Origin: Acidobacteriota bacterium
GTDB lineage: Bacteria; Acidobacteriota; Blastocatellia; Pyrinomonadales; Pyrinomonadaceae
Direction: 5' to 3'
Length of the DNA stretch: 64,000 bases
NCBI GenBank assembly: GCA_020199775.1
Contig: JAIVJZ010000040.1
Location: forward strand, 62,001-126,000
The notes beneath the pieces were generated by a model. It was not told the DNA's origin. It worked only from the letters and a program-made list of their open reading frames with translations, and ran no database searches. Shown piece after piece: positions 56,856-64,000 of this stretch. Position numbers and translations under genes: made by a program. The number at the start of each line of letters is the position of its first letter. The first letter of the stretch is position 1.

Positions 56856-58274
56856 TTAGTCGTTCAATTGGATGCTACGCAGAATCTGATTGAACGCGTT
56901 CTGGTAGTTGCGCTGGTCGTACTGCGGCGTGACGTAGTTCATGTAAAAGATGCTGCCGTCGCGCAACAGCGTCGTGACGACCGTCACCACTTCGTTCTGC
57001 CCCGTGGCGGGCGAGCGACCCGAGAGCGTCGTCGCCAGCCCCGCGCGCCCCGAAACGGTCGTGCGGCTATAGCCGCTGCGCGCCTGCAAGTACGGGTTGC
57101 CCTGCAAGACTTCGTTGATGTACTGATCCGTCGCCTGCCTTAAGTTCCGGCTCTGCGACTGATCGATGCCGAGGATGACGCCGTGCGTGACGCCGTTTTG
57201 ATCAACCGCGCCTTCGGGCGCGAGCGTCACCGAGTTCTGCCCCGCGTAATCGCGCCAGTTGTCGGGCACGCTCAGGCGAAACAGTTGGCTGTTGATCTCC
57301 CGGTAGCGCGTCGAAGGATAAGCGACCTGACCGCGCCGCGTGTTGGTCGGGTAGTTCTGCCCGCCCGTCTGCCCACCCTGACCCTGCGCGATCTCGCCCA
57401 TCGAAGGCGCGCGCCCCTGCCCGCGCAGGCGCGCCTGCACGAGTTGGAAGTCGCGCGTGTTGCCGACGGGGCTGCGCACCGCGCCGAGCAGTTGCGCTTC
57501 CTGATTGATGCGCGCGTAACGGTTTTCGGGGTTCGGGTGGCTGCTCAAAAATTCCGGGCCGCCGCGCGCGCCCTGCTGCTGGATGGTCTGAAACATGCGC
57601 GCCAGATCGCGCGGGTCGTAACCGGCGCGCGCCATGATCTGCGCGCCGAGGATGTCGGCCTGCGTCTCATACTCGCGTCCGAACTTCAGGAAGTAGACGC
57701 CGACGGCCGTCTGCGACCCTTGGCCGATGACGCTCCCCAAGCCGCCGCCGATGACCGCACCGGCAATCGCGCCGATGCCGCCGAGGATGGAATACTTCTG
57801 CGCCTTCGTGGCCTGCGCCGTGCCGTGGCGCAGCGCGATGTGGCTGATCTCGTGCGCCATCACGCCCGCCATCTCGCCTTCCGAACGCGCCGCTTCGATC
57901 ATGCCGCGGTTGAGGTACATCGGGCCGCCGGGCAAAGCAAACGCGTTGATGTCGCGCGCGTTGACGACCTGAAAGCTGTAGCGGAATTCCGGGTGATTGA
58001 ACTCGCTCGGTATCGCACTGACCAGACGCTGGCCGATGCGCTCGACGTAGTCCTGCACCTCGCGGTCGTTGAGGAGCGGCAACTGCCGCTCGGCCTCGCG
58101 CGCGGCCTGCTGTCCGGCCTGCACGTCGTCGCGCACGCTGTAACTGTTCTTCGGCGCGACGATGCGTGTTCCCTGTGCGAGCGCGGACAGGGGCATAGCG
58201 GCTATAGTCAAGACCATCAGCCACGCGAAAAATCCGCGCGCGCGATTTTGATTACGGTGGTTAATATTTTTCAT
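56856..58274 (-). CDS. Exported M48-family metallopeptidase
   Basis: Encodes 472 residues. A signal peptide (about 14-34) precedes a Peptidase M48 domain (about 55-265) with the zinc motif HEISHIALRHG (HExxH) and the third ligand Glu in FGREYETQADILGAQ, preceded by NAFALPGGPMYLNRG and followed by FLSSHPNPENR, both typical of BepA/LoiP-like proteases. The C-terminal 170 residues (about 300-472) form a second domain ending in RNYQNAFNQILRSIQLND. It probably acts in outer-membrane quality control. It is a single-gene unit. Confidence 0.93.
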   Translation of the reverse strand: MKNINHRNQNRARGFFAWLMVLTIAAMPLSALAQGTRIVAPKNSYSVRDDVQAGQQAAREAERQLPLLNDREVQDYVERIGQRLVSAIPSEFNHPEFRYSFQVVNARDINAFALPGGPMYLNRGMIEAARSEGEMAGVMAHEISHIALRHGTAQATKAQKYSILGGIGAIAGAVIGGGLGSVIGQGSQTAVGVYFLKFGREYETQADILGAQIMARAGYDPRDLARMFQTIQQQGARGGPEFLSSHPNPENRYARINQEAQLLGAVRSPVGNTRDFQLVQARLRGQGRAPSMGEIAQGQGGQTGGQNYPTNTRRGQVAYPSTRYREINSQLFRLSVPDNWRDYAGQNSVTLAPEGAVDQNGVTHGVILGIDQSQSRNLRQATDQYINEVLQGNPYLQARSGYSRTTVSGRAGLATTLSGRSPATGQNEVVTVVTTLLRDGSIFYMNYVTPQYDQRNYQNAFNQILRSIQLND

Positions 58275-58585
58275 GCTCTCTCCTTCGATAACATGCGAAC
58301 TCGCTGTCGGGCGTTCGCGTTCTAATCTTCCAGATGCAAACTAAAAGAGCGGCGCATCCTCTCGACCTGCCGAGGGGTTTCGCGCCGCTCTTCTACGAAA
58401 AGCATCTCCCCCCGAAACCTGACAAGTTCTTCGACGCCAAATTCACTTGCGCCGAGTTTTGCAACGGGAGAGCGTTGATTCTTAAACGCCGGAAACTTGT
58501 TCGCGCGCCTCGCACGCGCCGTGTATTATTCCGACGCCACTTTGATGAATTCGGTCACTCGCAGGTTGGCCTCTTTCAACCGCCC
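58275..58585. other. Intergenic region
   Basis: It lies between two minus-strand genes. It holds the terminator of the DUF885 gene (58345-58392) and should contain the promoter of the M48 gene. No other structure is seen. Confidence 0.5.
58345..58392 (-). terminator. Terminator hairpin on the minus strand
   Basis: AAGAGCGGCGC pairs with GCGCCGCTCTT over a 26-base loop; on the minus strand it is followed by TTTAGTTT. It lies about 190 bp after the DUF885 gene stop. Confidence 0.6.
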
Positions 58586-60925
58586 TTAACCCCTGCGTCC
58601 TCGCCCGCGCCGCCCGCGCGGTTTGACGATAATCTTGCGATTTTGTTGCGTTTCCGGCTTAGTCTCGCTCTGCCCGTCGCCCGTCAACGTGACGCTCGCG
58701 CCCTGCGGCGGGCGCGGTATCGAAACGACGACAAACGGCGAAGTGATGATTTGCGTTGTAACGTCTCCGAACGCCGGACGCCGCTCGCGGACATTCACTG
58801 CAAGCACAGTGCCATTACGCCTGACCTCTGCGATCTCGATGTTGTAACCTCCCGTCGACTTCTGCCCCTGATAGACGACGATGCATGCGCGCGAATTGAA
58901 ATTGATCTCGGGCTGCGGGCGTCCGCCGCCGACCATCGCCCACGCGCGACGCCAGTCGTTTTCATTCGTGATCAACTCGACCGTGCGCCCGCCCTCGTGC
59001 CTGCTGATCGCGCCCGTCGCCAGCACGGAAAAATCGACGACGTTCGTGCGATCCTCCGTCTCGACATTTGCGGGCGCGGCGGCGGCGGCGGACGGCGCGG
59101 TCGCGTCGCCGAGCAGAGCCATGCGTAAAATCTTGATGGGCGGGCTGCCGTAACTGAGCAGCCGGTCGTGAAACTCGCCGAGCCTGAACGCCGCGCCCGC
59201 GCGCGCGCGGTACTCTTCGCGCAACTTCAAAATCTCCATCTTGCCGAGCGTGTAGATGAGATAGGTCGGGTCGAGCGTGCCGCGGCGGGCTTCGCGTTCG
59301 GCGTTGGTGCGCTCCATGTAGCCCTCGCGCATAAAGAACTCGACGCCGCCCTCGTAACTCAGCCCTTGCGTGTGCATCTTGAGGCCGACGAGATAGCGGC
59401 ACAGGCGCGAGAGCGCGGCCTGCAACTGCGCGAGCCGCAACTTCGGGTTGTTGCCGCCGAAGCCTTCGTCCAACATCATCTGCTCCGCGTAGTGCGCCCA
59501 GCCTTCGATGAAGCTGCCCGCGCCGAGCGCGGCGCGCACGCGCGAAGGCGAGCGACGCGCGGCGAGCAGTTGATAGTAGTGGCCGGGGTAGACTTCGTGG
59601 ATCGAGACGATGGGGAGCGAGTAGCGGTTGTAAAAACTCAGGTGCTCCTCTTTGCGCCGCGCGTCCCACGCCGGGTCGGGCGGCGTCACGTAGTAATAAG
59701 CCTCGGTCGCGACGCGCTCGAACGCGCCCGGCGTGTCCATCGAAGCGAAACTCGTCGAGCGCGCATATTCGGGCGTCTCCGCCACCTGCAAATTTTCGCT
59801 CGCGGGTAGCGTCAGAATTCCCTGTGTGCGGACGAAGGCGCGGATACGGTTCAACTCGGCGCGCGTCTCCCCGGCGAGGCCGTCCGCGCTTGGATGTTCA
59901 CGTCCGAGCGAACGGATGACGCTCATCAAGTCGCGCCCCGGCGCAATCTCTTCGGCCACCGCGCGCATCTCGTTCTGCGTGCGGCGCAACTCGCGCTCGC
60001 CCTCGCGAATCAACTGTGCGAGCGGCGTCGCAACCATCTCCTCGTAGAGAAGTTTGCGCCGGTAATTCTCCGCGCCGATGGCATAGTCGCCGTCCGAGCG
60101 CGGCAGCAGTTCGGCGCGCAGCCAATCCCTGAACGAAACGAGCGCGCGGACGACCGCGTCGTTCGTCGTTTCAAACTCCGTGCGCCGCGCCGCCGGAAGA
60201 CCCCCGCCGCCCGCGCGCTCGAACATCTGCGGCACGACCGTCTTGAAGTAATCAATGCTCCCGCCGACCTGCGCGATGGCCGTCTCCGTGTAGATGCGCG
60301 GCGGGTTTTGCAGATTCGCGCGGGCGTCCGCGAGCAGCCGCGCGATCTGCCGCTCGCGCGCGACGAGCGCGTCCAGCCGCGCCGCGATGGGCGCGTAGTT
60401 GCGCTTCAAAATGTTGTCCACGCCCGACGCGAGCAGTTGATTATAGACGTTCGGGTTGCGCTGCCACATGCGCACGTCTTCGAGTTCGAGCAACTCGGCG
60501 CGCGCGTGCGATTGCAGCACGAGATAATCGTAACGCGCTTCAGGCGACAGCCTCCATTCCGGCACGCGCGCGAGCGCGGCGAGCGTGGAGCGCAAACGCC
60601 TCACCTCGCGCGCCACCGAATCCGCGTCGCGCGCTTCGAGCAGACTATCGAACTCGTGCACGCCGAGCGCGGTGGCCTCAGACGGGTAGAAAGCGAAGCG
60701 GCCGCGCAAATACTCCGTGGCGATCTGCGCCACGCGCGCGTCCTGCTGCGCCGCCGCCGAGGCATTCGCGCGCGCCGCCACCGGCGGCCGGGAGACGCGG
60801 CGCGGGCGGCGATTCCGCTGCGCCAAAATTTCGACGGGCGGCGCGAGGTGAGACGCGACGAGCGCAACAGCGACGGACAGCACGAGCCGCGCACGGAGTT
60901 TGAGAAGCAAGACCAAGAGATGCAC
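58586..60925 (-). CDS. Exported DUF885 protein fused to a PrcB-like C-terminal domain
   Basis: Encodes 779 residues. After a signal peptide (about 10-36) comes a DUF885 domain (about 60-590). The metallopeptidase-like motif is SIHEVYPGHYYQLL (HExxxxH), with FIEGWAHYAEQMMLDEGFGG after it. The C-terminal 150 residues (about 615-765, including WRRAWAMVGGGRPQPEINF, ACIVVYQGQKSTGGYNIEI, VVSIPRPPQGASV) match the PrcB C-terminal domain pattern seen in exported proteins. The fusion is unusual. GTG 60925 or TTG 60916 may be the start. Confidence 0.88.
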   Translation of the reverse strand: MHLLVLLLKLRARLVLSVAVALVASHLAPPVEILAQRNRRPRRVSRPPVAARANASAAAQQDARVAQIATEYLRGRFAFYPSEATALGVHEFDSLLEARDADSVAREVRRLRSTLAALARVPEWRLSPEARYDYLVLQSHARAELLELEDVRMWQRNPNVYNQLLASGVDNILKRNYAPIAARLDALVARERQIARLLADARANLQNPPRIYTETAIAQVGGSIDYFKTVVPQMFERAGGGGLPAARRTEFETTNDAVVRALVSFRDWLRAELLPRSDGDYAIGAENYRRKLLYEEMVATPLAQLIREGERELRRTQNEMRAVAEEIAPGRDLMSVIRSLGREHPSADGLAGETRAELNRIRAFVRTQGILTLPASENLQVAETPEYARSTSFASMDTPGAFERVATEAYYYVTPPDPAWDARRKEEHLSFYNRYSLPIVSIHEVYPGHYYQLLAARRSPSRVRAALGAGSFIEGWAHYAEQMMLDEGFGGNNPKLRLAQLQAALSRLCRYLVGLKMHTQGLSYEGGVEFFMREGYMERTNAEREARRGTLDPTYLIYTLGKMEILKLREEYRARAGAAFRLGEFHDRLLSYGSPPIKILRMALLGDATAPSAAAAAPANVETEDRTNVVDFSVLATGAISRHEGGRTVELITNENDWRRAWAMVGGGRPQPEINFNSRACIVVYQGQKSTGGYNIEIAEVRRNGTVLAVNVRERRPAFGDVTTQIITSPFVVVSIPRPPQGASVTLTGDGQSETKPETQQNRKIIVKPRGRRGRGRRG

Positions 60926-61192
60926 CTCGGAATATTGAATTGACGACGGTTAAATTACGCGTCCGAGTGGAGAGACACGCGCGAGATTATCACAAAACGG
61001 GCAGTCGGGAGCGGCAAAAGAAAAGCGTGGGTTCGAGAGACAGCGAGACTTTTCGTCTCGCCGCGGCGGAAGGCCGGTCAGTTGAAGTTATTCGCGGAAG
61101 CTATTCGCGGATATGATCGCGCCGCGCGATTAACGGCGCGCAGACTGCGTGCGCGGTTCGCGGAACGCGCGCGCGCTCATCGCACGCGCCAT

Positions 61193-61927
61193 CTATTTTC
61201 GCGGCTCGATGCGTTCGTAGAGCCAACTCGTGGCTTCGTCGAGCGGGGGGAGGTGATGCGTCTCGCCTTTCCAAACGCGGATGATCGAGACGACGAGAAA
61301 GATGTTGGCGGCGATAGAGAAGAAGGTGCGGCCGAGGCCGACGCCCGATAGGTCGCCGAGGAATCCGAGGATCAACGAGACGATCAAGATTGCAAGTTGC
61401 AGAGCCAGACCTTGCGCCGCGTGGAAACGCACGCGCGCCTCCGTGCGCGGCACGAGCAACAGTTCGAGGGCTGCGCCGACGATGCCGATGTAAAAAGGCA
61501 CGTAGGGCAGGACGACCGCGAAGTTTTCCGGGATGCCAAGTCCGGCCACGGGGCGCGACGTGGGCGGCGCGGGTCTCTGCGGCAGGTGCGGCGCGCCCGC
61601 TATCGGCGCGGTGCGGCCTAAGTTAGCGGGCGGAGGTTGCTGGTAAGTCGGTTGCTGATAAATGGGTTGCTGGTACGCCGGCTGCTGGTAAGTCGGCTGT
61701 TGATACGCCGGTGGCGGCGTCTGAGCCGGCGGGACGAAGATCGACGGGTAAGGTTGTGCCAGATGATCGTCAATGCGGCGCGTGGGCGCGTCGGCGTCCG
61801 GGTTCAGGCGCGCCTGTTCGTTCGGGGTGCGCGCCGTTTCGCGCGCCGCGCCGCCGAACTCTTCTGTCCGGCGGACGAAATCAGGATCGAGCGGGTCTGT
61901 ATCGTACTTGCTTCTCTTCTCCGACAT
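61193..61927 (-). CDS. Membrane protein with YQQPx repeats (DUF4870-like)
   Basis: Encodes 244 residues. The N-terminal half is disordered, with five tandem Tyr-Gln-Gln-Pro-x repeats (about 74-98) encoded by 15-bp DNA repeats. The C-terminal half has three to four membrane helices (VVLPYVPFYIGIVGAALELL, VRFHAAQGLALQLAILIVSL, FFSIAANIFLVVSIIRVWKG), the pattern of DUF4870-type small membrane proteins, in which RFHAxQ is conserved. Function unknown. It is followed to the left by a 267-bp spacer with nothing recognisable. Confidence 0.85.
   Translation of the reverse strand: MSEKRSKYDTDPLDPDFVRRTEEFGGAARETARTPNEQARLNPDADAPTRRIDDHLAQPYPSIFVPPAQTPPPAYQQPTYQQPAYQQPIYQQPTYQQPPPANLGRTAPIAGAPHLPQRPAPPTSRPVAGLGIPENFAVVLPYVPFYIGIVGAALELLLVPRTEARVRFHAAQGLALQLAILIVSLILGFLGDLSGVGLGRTFFSIAANIFLVVSIIRVWKGETHHLPPLDEATSWLYERIEPRK
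61629..61712. repeat. 15-bp coding tandem repeat
   Basis: About five imperfect 15-bp units encode the Tyr-Gln-Gln-Pro-x repeats of the DUF4870-like protein. Confidence 0.8.
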
Positions 61928-61969
61928 AGCCTCTATTACGAAGCGCGCGCGCCGCGGGTTCGCCCCGAT

Positions 61970-62446
61970 TCAACTTTCGATGACCGTGTATTCTACCCTC
62001 TCCCAAAGTTTTTCGCTCCTAAAAATACGAAACGCGTGCAGGCTCGCGGCGGAGTCTGCCCCGGCGTCCGCCCCGCTCTCTTCGATGCCGACGATGAAGT
62101 AGACGGCCGACGGGTGGTAGGCCAGACGCACGTCCGACTCGGAAGGCACGGGCGCGGCCTCGCGCGGGTGCGAGTGATAGACGCCGAGCAGTTGTTCGCC
62201 GCGCGCGCGCATCGTGCGTTGCGCCTCGCACAAACCCTGCGGGTCGCCGTCATAGGCCACGCGCGGGTCGGGCGCGATGTTGCGCAGACGATAGACGGAC
62301 ACCCCGACGCCTTCGCGGTCGCCGCCGACGAGACCGCAACACTCTTCGGGGCGAGCCGCACGCGCGTGCGCGAGCATCTCTTCCAATTGCGCCCGCCTGA
62401 TCGTGACGATAAGCCGCTCCCCTTCCGCCTGTGCCCTGCTTCGCAA
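61970..62446 (-). CDS. JAMM/MPN-family (Mov34) metallopeptidase-like protein
   Basis: Encodes 158 residues. The JAMM zinc motif is GVYHSHPREAAPVPSESDVR (HxHPxxxxxxSxxD), preceded by PEECCGLVGG with the conserved Glu. Prokaryotic members cleave small modifiers or act with ThiS/MoaD-like proteins in sulfur-carrier processing. Starts at TTG 62446, five bases after the stop of the amidohydrolase gene, so it is co-transcribed. No sulfur-carrier gene is nearby. Confidence 0.9.
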   Translation of the reverse strand: MRSRAQAEGERLIVTIRRAQLEEMLAHARAARPEECCGLVGGDREGVGVSVYRLRNIAPDPRVAYDGDPQGLCEAQRTMRARGEQLLGVYHSHPREAAPVPSESDVRLAYHPSAVYFIVGIEESGADAGADSAASLHAFRIFRSEKLWERVEYTVIES

Positions 62447-62450
62447 AACC

Positions 62451-63830
62451 TTACTTCGACGGGCGCGCGCCTGCCCCCGCGCGCGTCGCCGTCAACTCGT
62501 CTTTGACGACCGCGCCGCCCTTCATCACGAAGCGCACGCGCTCAAGTTCGGTGATCTCTTTCAGCGGATCGCCCGCGACGGCGATGAGGTCTGCGAACTT
62601 GCCCACCTCGATGCTGCCGAACAGGGCGCGCTCGCCCGCGAACAACTCGGCGTTGTTGATCGTCGCGGCGCGGATGATCTCAAGCGGCGTCATGCCGGAC
62701 TCGGCGTAGGCGCGAAACATGAGTTTGCTCGTCTGCCCACGCGTCTGCCCCGGCTCGGCGTAGTAGGAATCGGAACCGGCGGAGATGCGCACGCCCAGTT
62801 TGACGGCGCGCGCCAGTCGCTCGCGGCTGCCGCTCGTAAATCCCTTGATATTTTTCAACGCGGCCTCGCGCTGCTCCTGCGTCAACGTCTGCGGCGGCAG
62901 GTAAAACTCCGAGGGGAAGTCGGTCGGGACGAGGAAGATTTTCTTCTCGGCCATCATTCTCAGCACGTCGTCGGGGATGGTGTAGGCGTGCTCGATGGAA
63001 TCGACGCCCGCCTCGGCGGCGATGCGCGTCGCGGCGTCGCCGATGGCGTGCGCCGACACCTTGCGGTTCACACGGTGCGCCTCTTCGACGATCACCTTCA
63101 TCTCTTCGAGCGACAGGACGCGCGCCCCCGTGTTGACGATCACCTTGATCAAATCCGCGCCGTCGTAGAAAGCCTGCCGCACGGCGCGGCGCGCTTCCTC
63201 GACGCCGCTCACCACCACGTATTCCTGCTCGATGACCTTTTGCATCTCTGCGGAGACGCCGCCGAACTGGCCGCCCGCCGCCGACAGGGCGCGCGTCGAA
63301 GCGAACAAGCGCGGCCCCGTGACCCAGCCCGAACGGATCGCGTCGCGCAGCGCGACATCGCCGTTCCAGCCGGAGTTGCCGAGGTCGCGCACCGACGTGA
63401 AACCCGCCTCAAGCATCTCGCGCGCCTGCAACGCGCCGAGCAACGCGCGGCGGGTCGTGCCGAGTTGCGTGACGGTCAGGATCATGTTCGGGTCGTCGCC
63501 GCCGATCTGTTTGTCGTAGTTCTGCAACAGGTGCGTGTGGCTGTCCGTGAGGCCGGGCAGCAGCATCGCGCCGCCGAGGTCTATCACTTCCGCGCCCGAC
63601 GGGATTGCCAGCCCGCTTCCGGCCGACTGGATGCGGCCGTTCTCGATGAGCACGACGGCGTTTGCGACGACCGCGCCGCCGCGCACGTCGAGCATCCGTG
63701 CGGCGCGCACGGCGATGCGCTTCGACGCGCTCGCCGCCGGAGCCTGCGCCCGCGCCGTAGTAGTAACGGCGGATAACAACAAGACCGACAGCAGCACGAG
63801 CGTTTGAAAGACGGGGCGTTTCAAATTCAT
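62451..63830 (-). CDS. Exported amidohydrolase-family protein
   Basis: Encodes 459 residues. A signal peptide (about 8-28) is followed by an amidohydrolase domain: metal-binding LLPGLTDSHTHLLQNY (HxH), GADLIKVIVNTGA (a carboxylated-Lys candidate), VSAHAIGDAATRIAAEAGVD, IEHAY and ISAGSDSYYAEPG (metal Asp). The architecture resembles imidazolonepropionase-like and prolidase-type exported amidohydrolases. The substrate may be a dipeptide or cyclic amide. Transcribed upstream of the JAMM gene. Confidence 0.92.
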   Translation of the reverse strand: MNLKRPVFQTLVLLSVLLLSAVTTTARAQAPAASASKRIAVRAARMLDVRGGAVVANAVVLIENGRIQSAGSGLAIPSGAEVIDLGGAMLLPGLTDSHTHLLQNYDKQIGGDDPNMILTVTQLGTTRRALLGALQAREMLEAGFTSVRDLGNSGWNGDVALRDAIRSGWVTGPRLFASTRALSAAGGQFGGVSAEMQKVIEQEYVVVSGVEEARRAVRQAFYDGADLIKVIVNTGARVLSLEEMKVIVEEAHRVNRKVSAHAIGDAATRIAAEAGVDSIEHAYTIPDDVLRMMAEKKIFLVPTDFPSEFYLPPQTLTQEQREAALKNIKGFTSGSRERLARAVKLGVRISAGSDSYYAEPGQTRGQTSKLMFRAYAESGMTPLEIIRAATINNAELFAGERALFGSIEVGKFADLIAVAGDPLKEITELERVRFVMKGGAVVKDELTATRAGAGARPSK

Positions 63831-63862
63831 CTCGACCTTGGCTTCTCCTTCACAGCGGCGCG

Positions 63863-64000
63863 TTATGCTTCTTTAACGCGGATGTGCAAATCTTTGAGCA
63901 TCTGCGGGTCAACTTCGCCGGGCGCGTCAATCATCAAGTCGGCGGCCGAGGCGGTCTTCGGAAAGGCCATCACGTCGCGTATGTTCTCGGTGTTGGCTAA
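63863..64000 (-). CDS. aspS: Aspartyl-tRNA synthetase, C-terminal end (runs off the window)
   Basis: Only the last 45 codons are present. The sequence ENIRDVMAFPKTASAADLM followed by DAPGEVDP and LHIRV matches the very conserved C-terminus of bacterial AspRS (AFPKT...D.M..AP). It attaches Asp to tRNA-Asp. The amidohydrolase gene starts 33 bp downstream on the same strand, so the two may share a transcript. Confidence 0.93.
   Translation of the reverse strand, partial: LANTENIRDVMAFPKTASAADLMIDAPGEVDPQMLKDLHIRVKEA

Overview
The window is high-GC bacterial chromosome, read on both strands. No rRNA is present to fix the taxon. The gene content fits an Acidobacteriota lineage of the Blastocatellia/Pyrinomonadales type: a giant secreted PD40/Calx-beta/DUF4214 protein, many exported peptidases, and a Box-type aromatic pathway. 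This placement is inference. A selenocysteine tRNA at 12299-12397 shows the organism decodes UGA as Sec.

Layout. 1-2106: an RND efflux pump (adaptor, then permease running off the left edge). 2351-7029: an unrecognised protein, a set of small envelope proteins, and an ECF sigma factor / membrane protein / periplasmic sensor trio. 7151-12397: the giant secreted protein, an acyl-carrier-like protein lacking the attachment serine, a MITE-like element, dprA and tRNA-Sec. 12533-31361: an 18 kb catabolic island. 31523-40012: a TPR protein, a degenerate 21-bp repeat array interrupted by a second MITE copy, a hybrid kinase with an NtrC-type regulator, an HD-GYP/GGDEF protein and a structured non-coding stretch. 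40371-54853: MFS and OPT transporters, an SDR, a PilZ protein, an M14 peptidase, a UbiB-family kinase, RibF, an MBL hydrolase and a DUF1844 protein. 55105-64000: MazG, a zinc-ribbon protein, M48 and DUF885 peptidases, a JAMM protein, an amidohydrolase and the C-terminus of AspS.

The catabolic island is the main metabolic content. It encodes tryptophan 2,3-dioxygenase, a kynureninase, a benzoate/anthranilate-type CoA ligase, a flavin monooxygenase like the N-terminal half of 2-aminobenzoyl-CoA monooxygenase/reductase and salicylyl-CoA 5-hydroxylase, and a convergent Old-Yellow-Enzyme-type reductase like the C-terminal half. Three crotonase-fold enzymes, an SDR dehydrogenase, an acyl-CoA dehydrogenase, a RidA-like protein and a thioesterase are also present. 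BoxB and BoxC of the benzoyl-CoA epoxide route, a TetR regulator and a HicBA pair share the island. The simplest reading is tryptophan -> kynurenine -> anthranilate -> anthraniloyl-CoA -> ring reduction and beta-oxidation, with a benzoyl-CoA branch. No kynurenine formamidase, BoxA or BoxD is in the window.

The most unusual feature is not a gene. About twenty intergenic spacers are filled almost from stop codon to start codon by hairpins whose arms are tandem 7-base units. Each hairpin uses one heptamer family: TTTCAAG/TTTCAGG, AACGATG, AATCGTG, GTCAGCC, GGGGTAA-like, GTGAGCA, or a looser ACTCGTC type. Most end directly against a start codon, usually as CTTATG, with no visible Shine-Dalgarno sequence. 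Nearly every gene junction in the catabolic island carries one.
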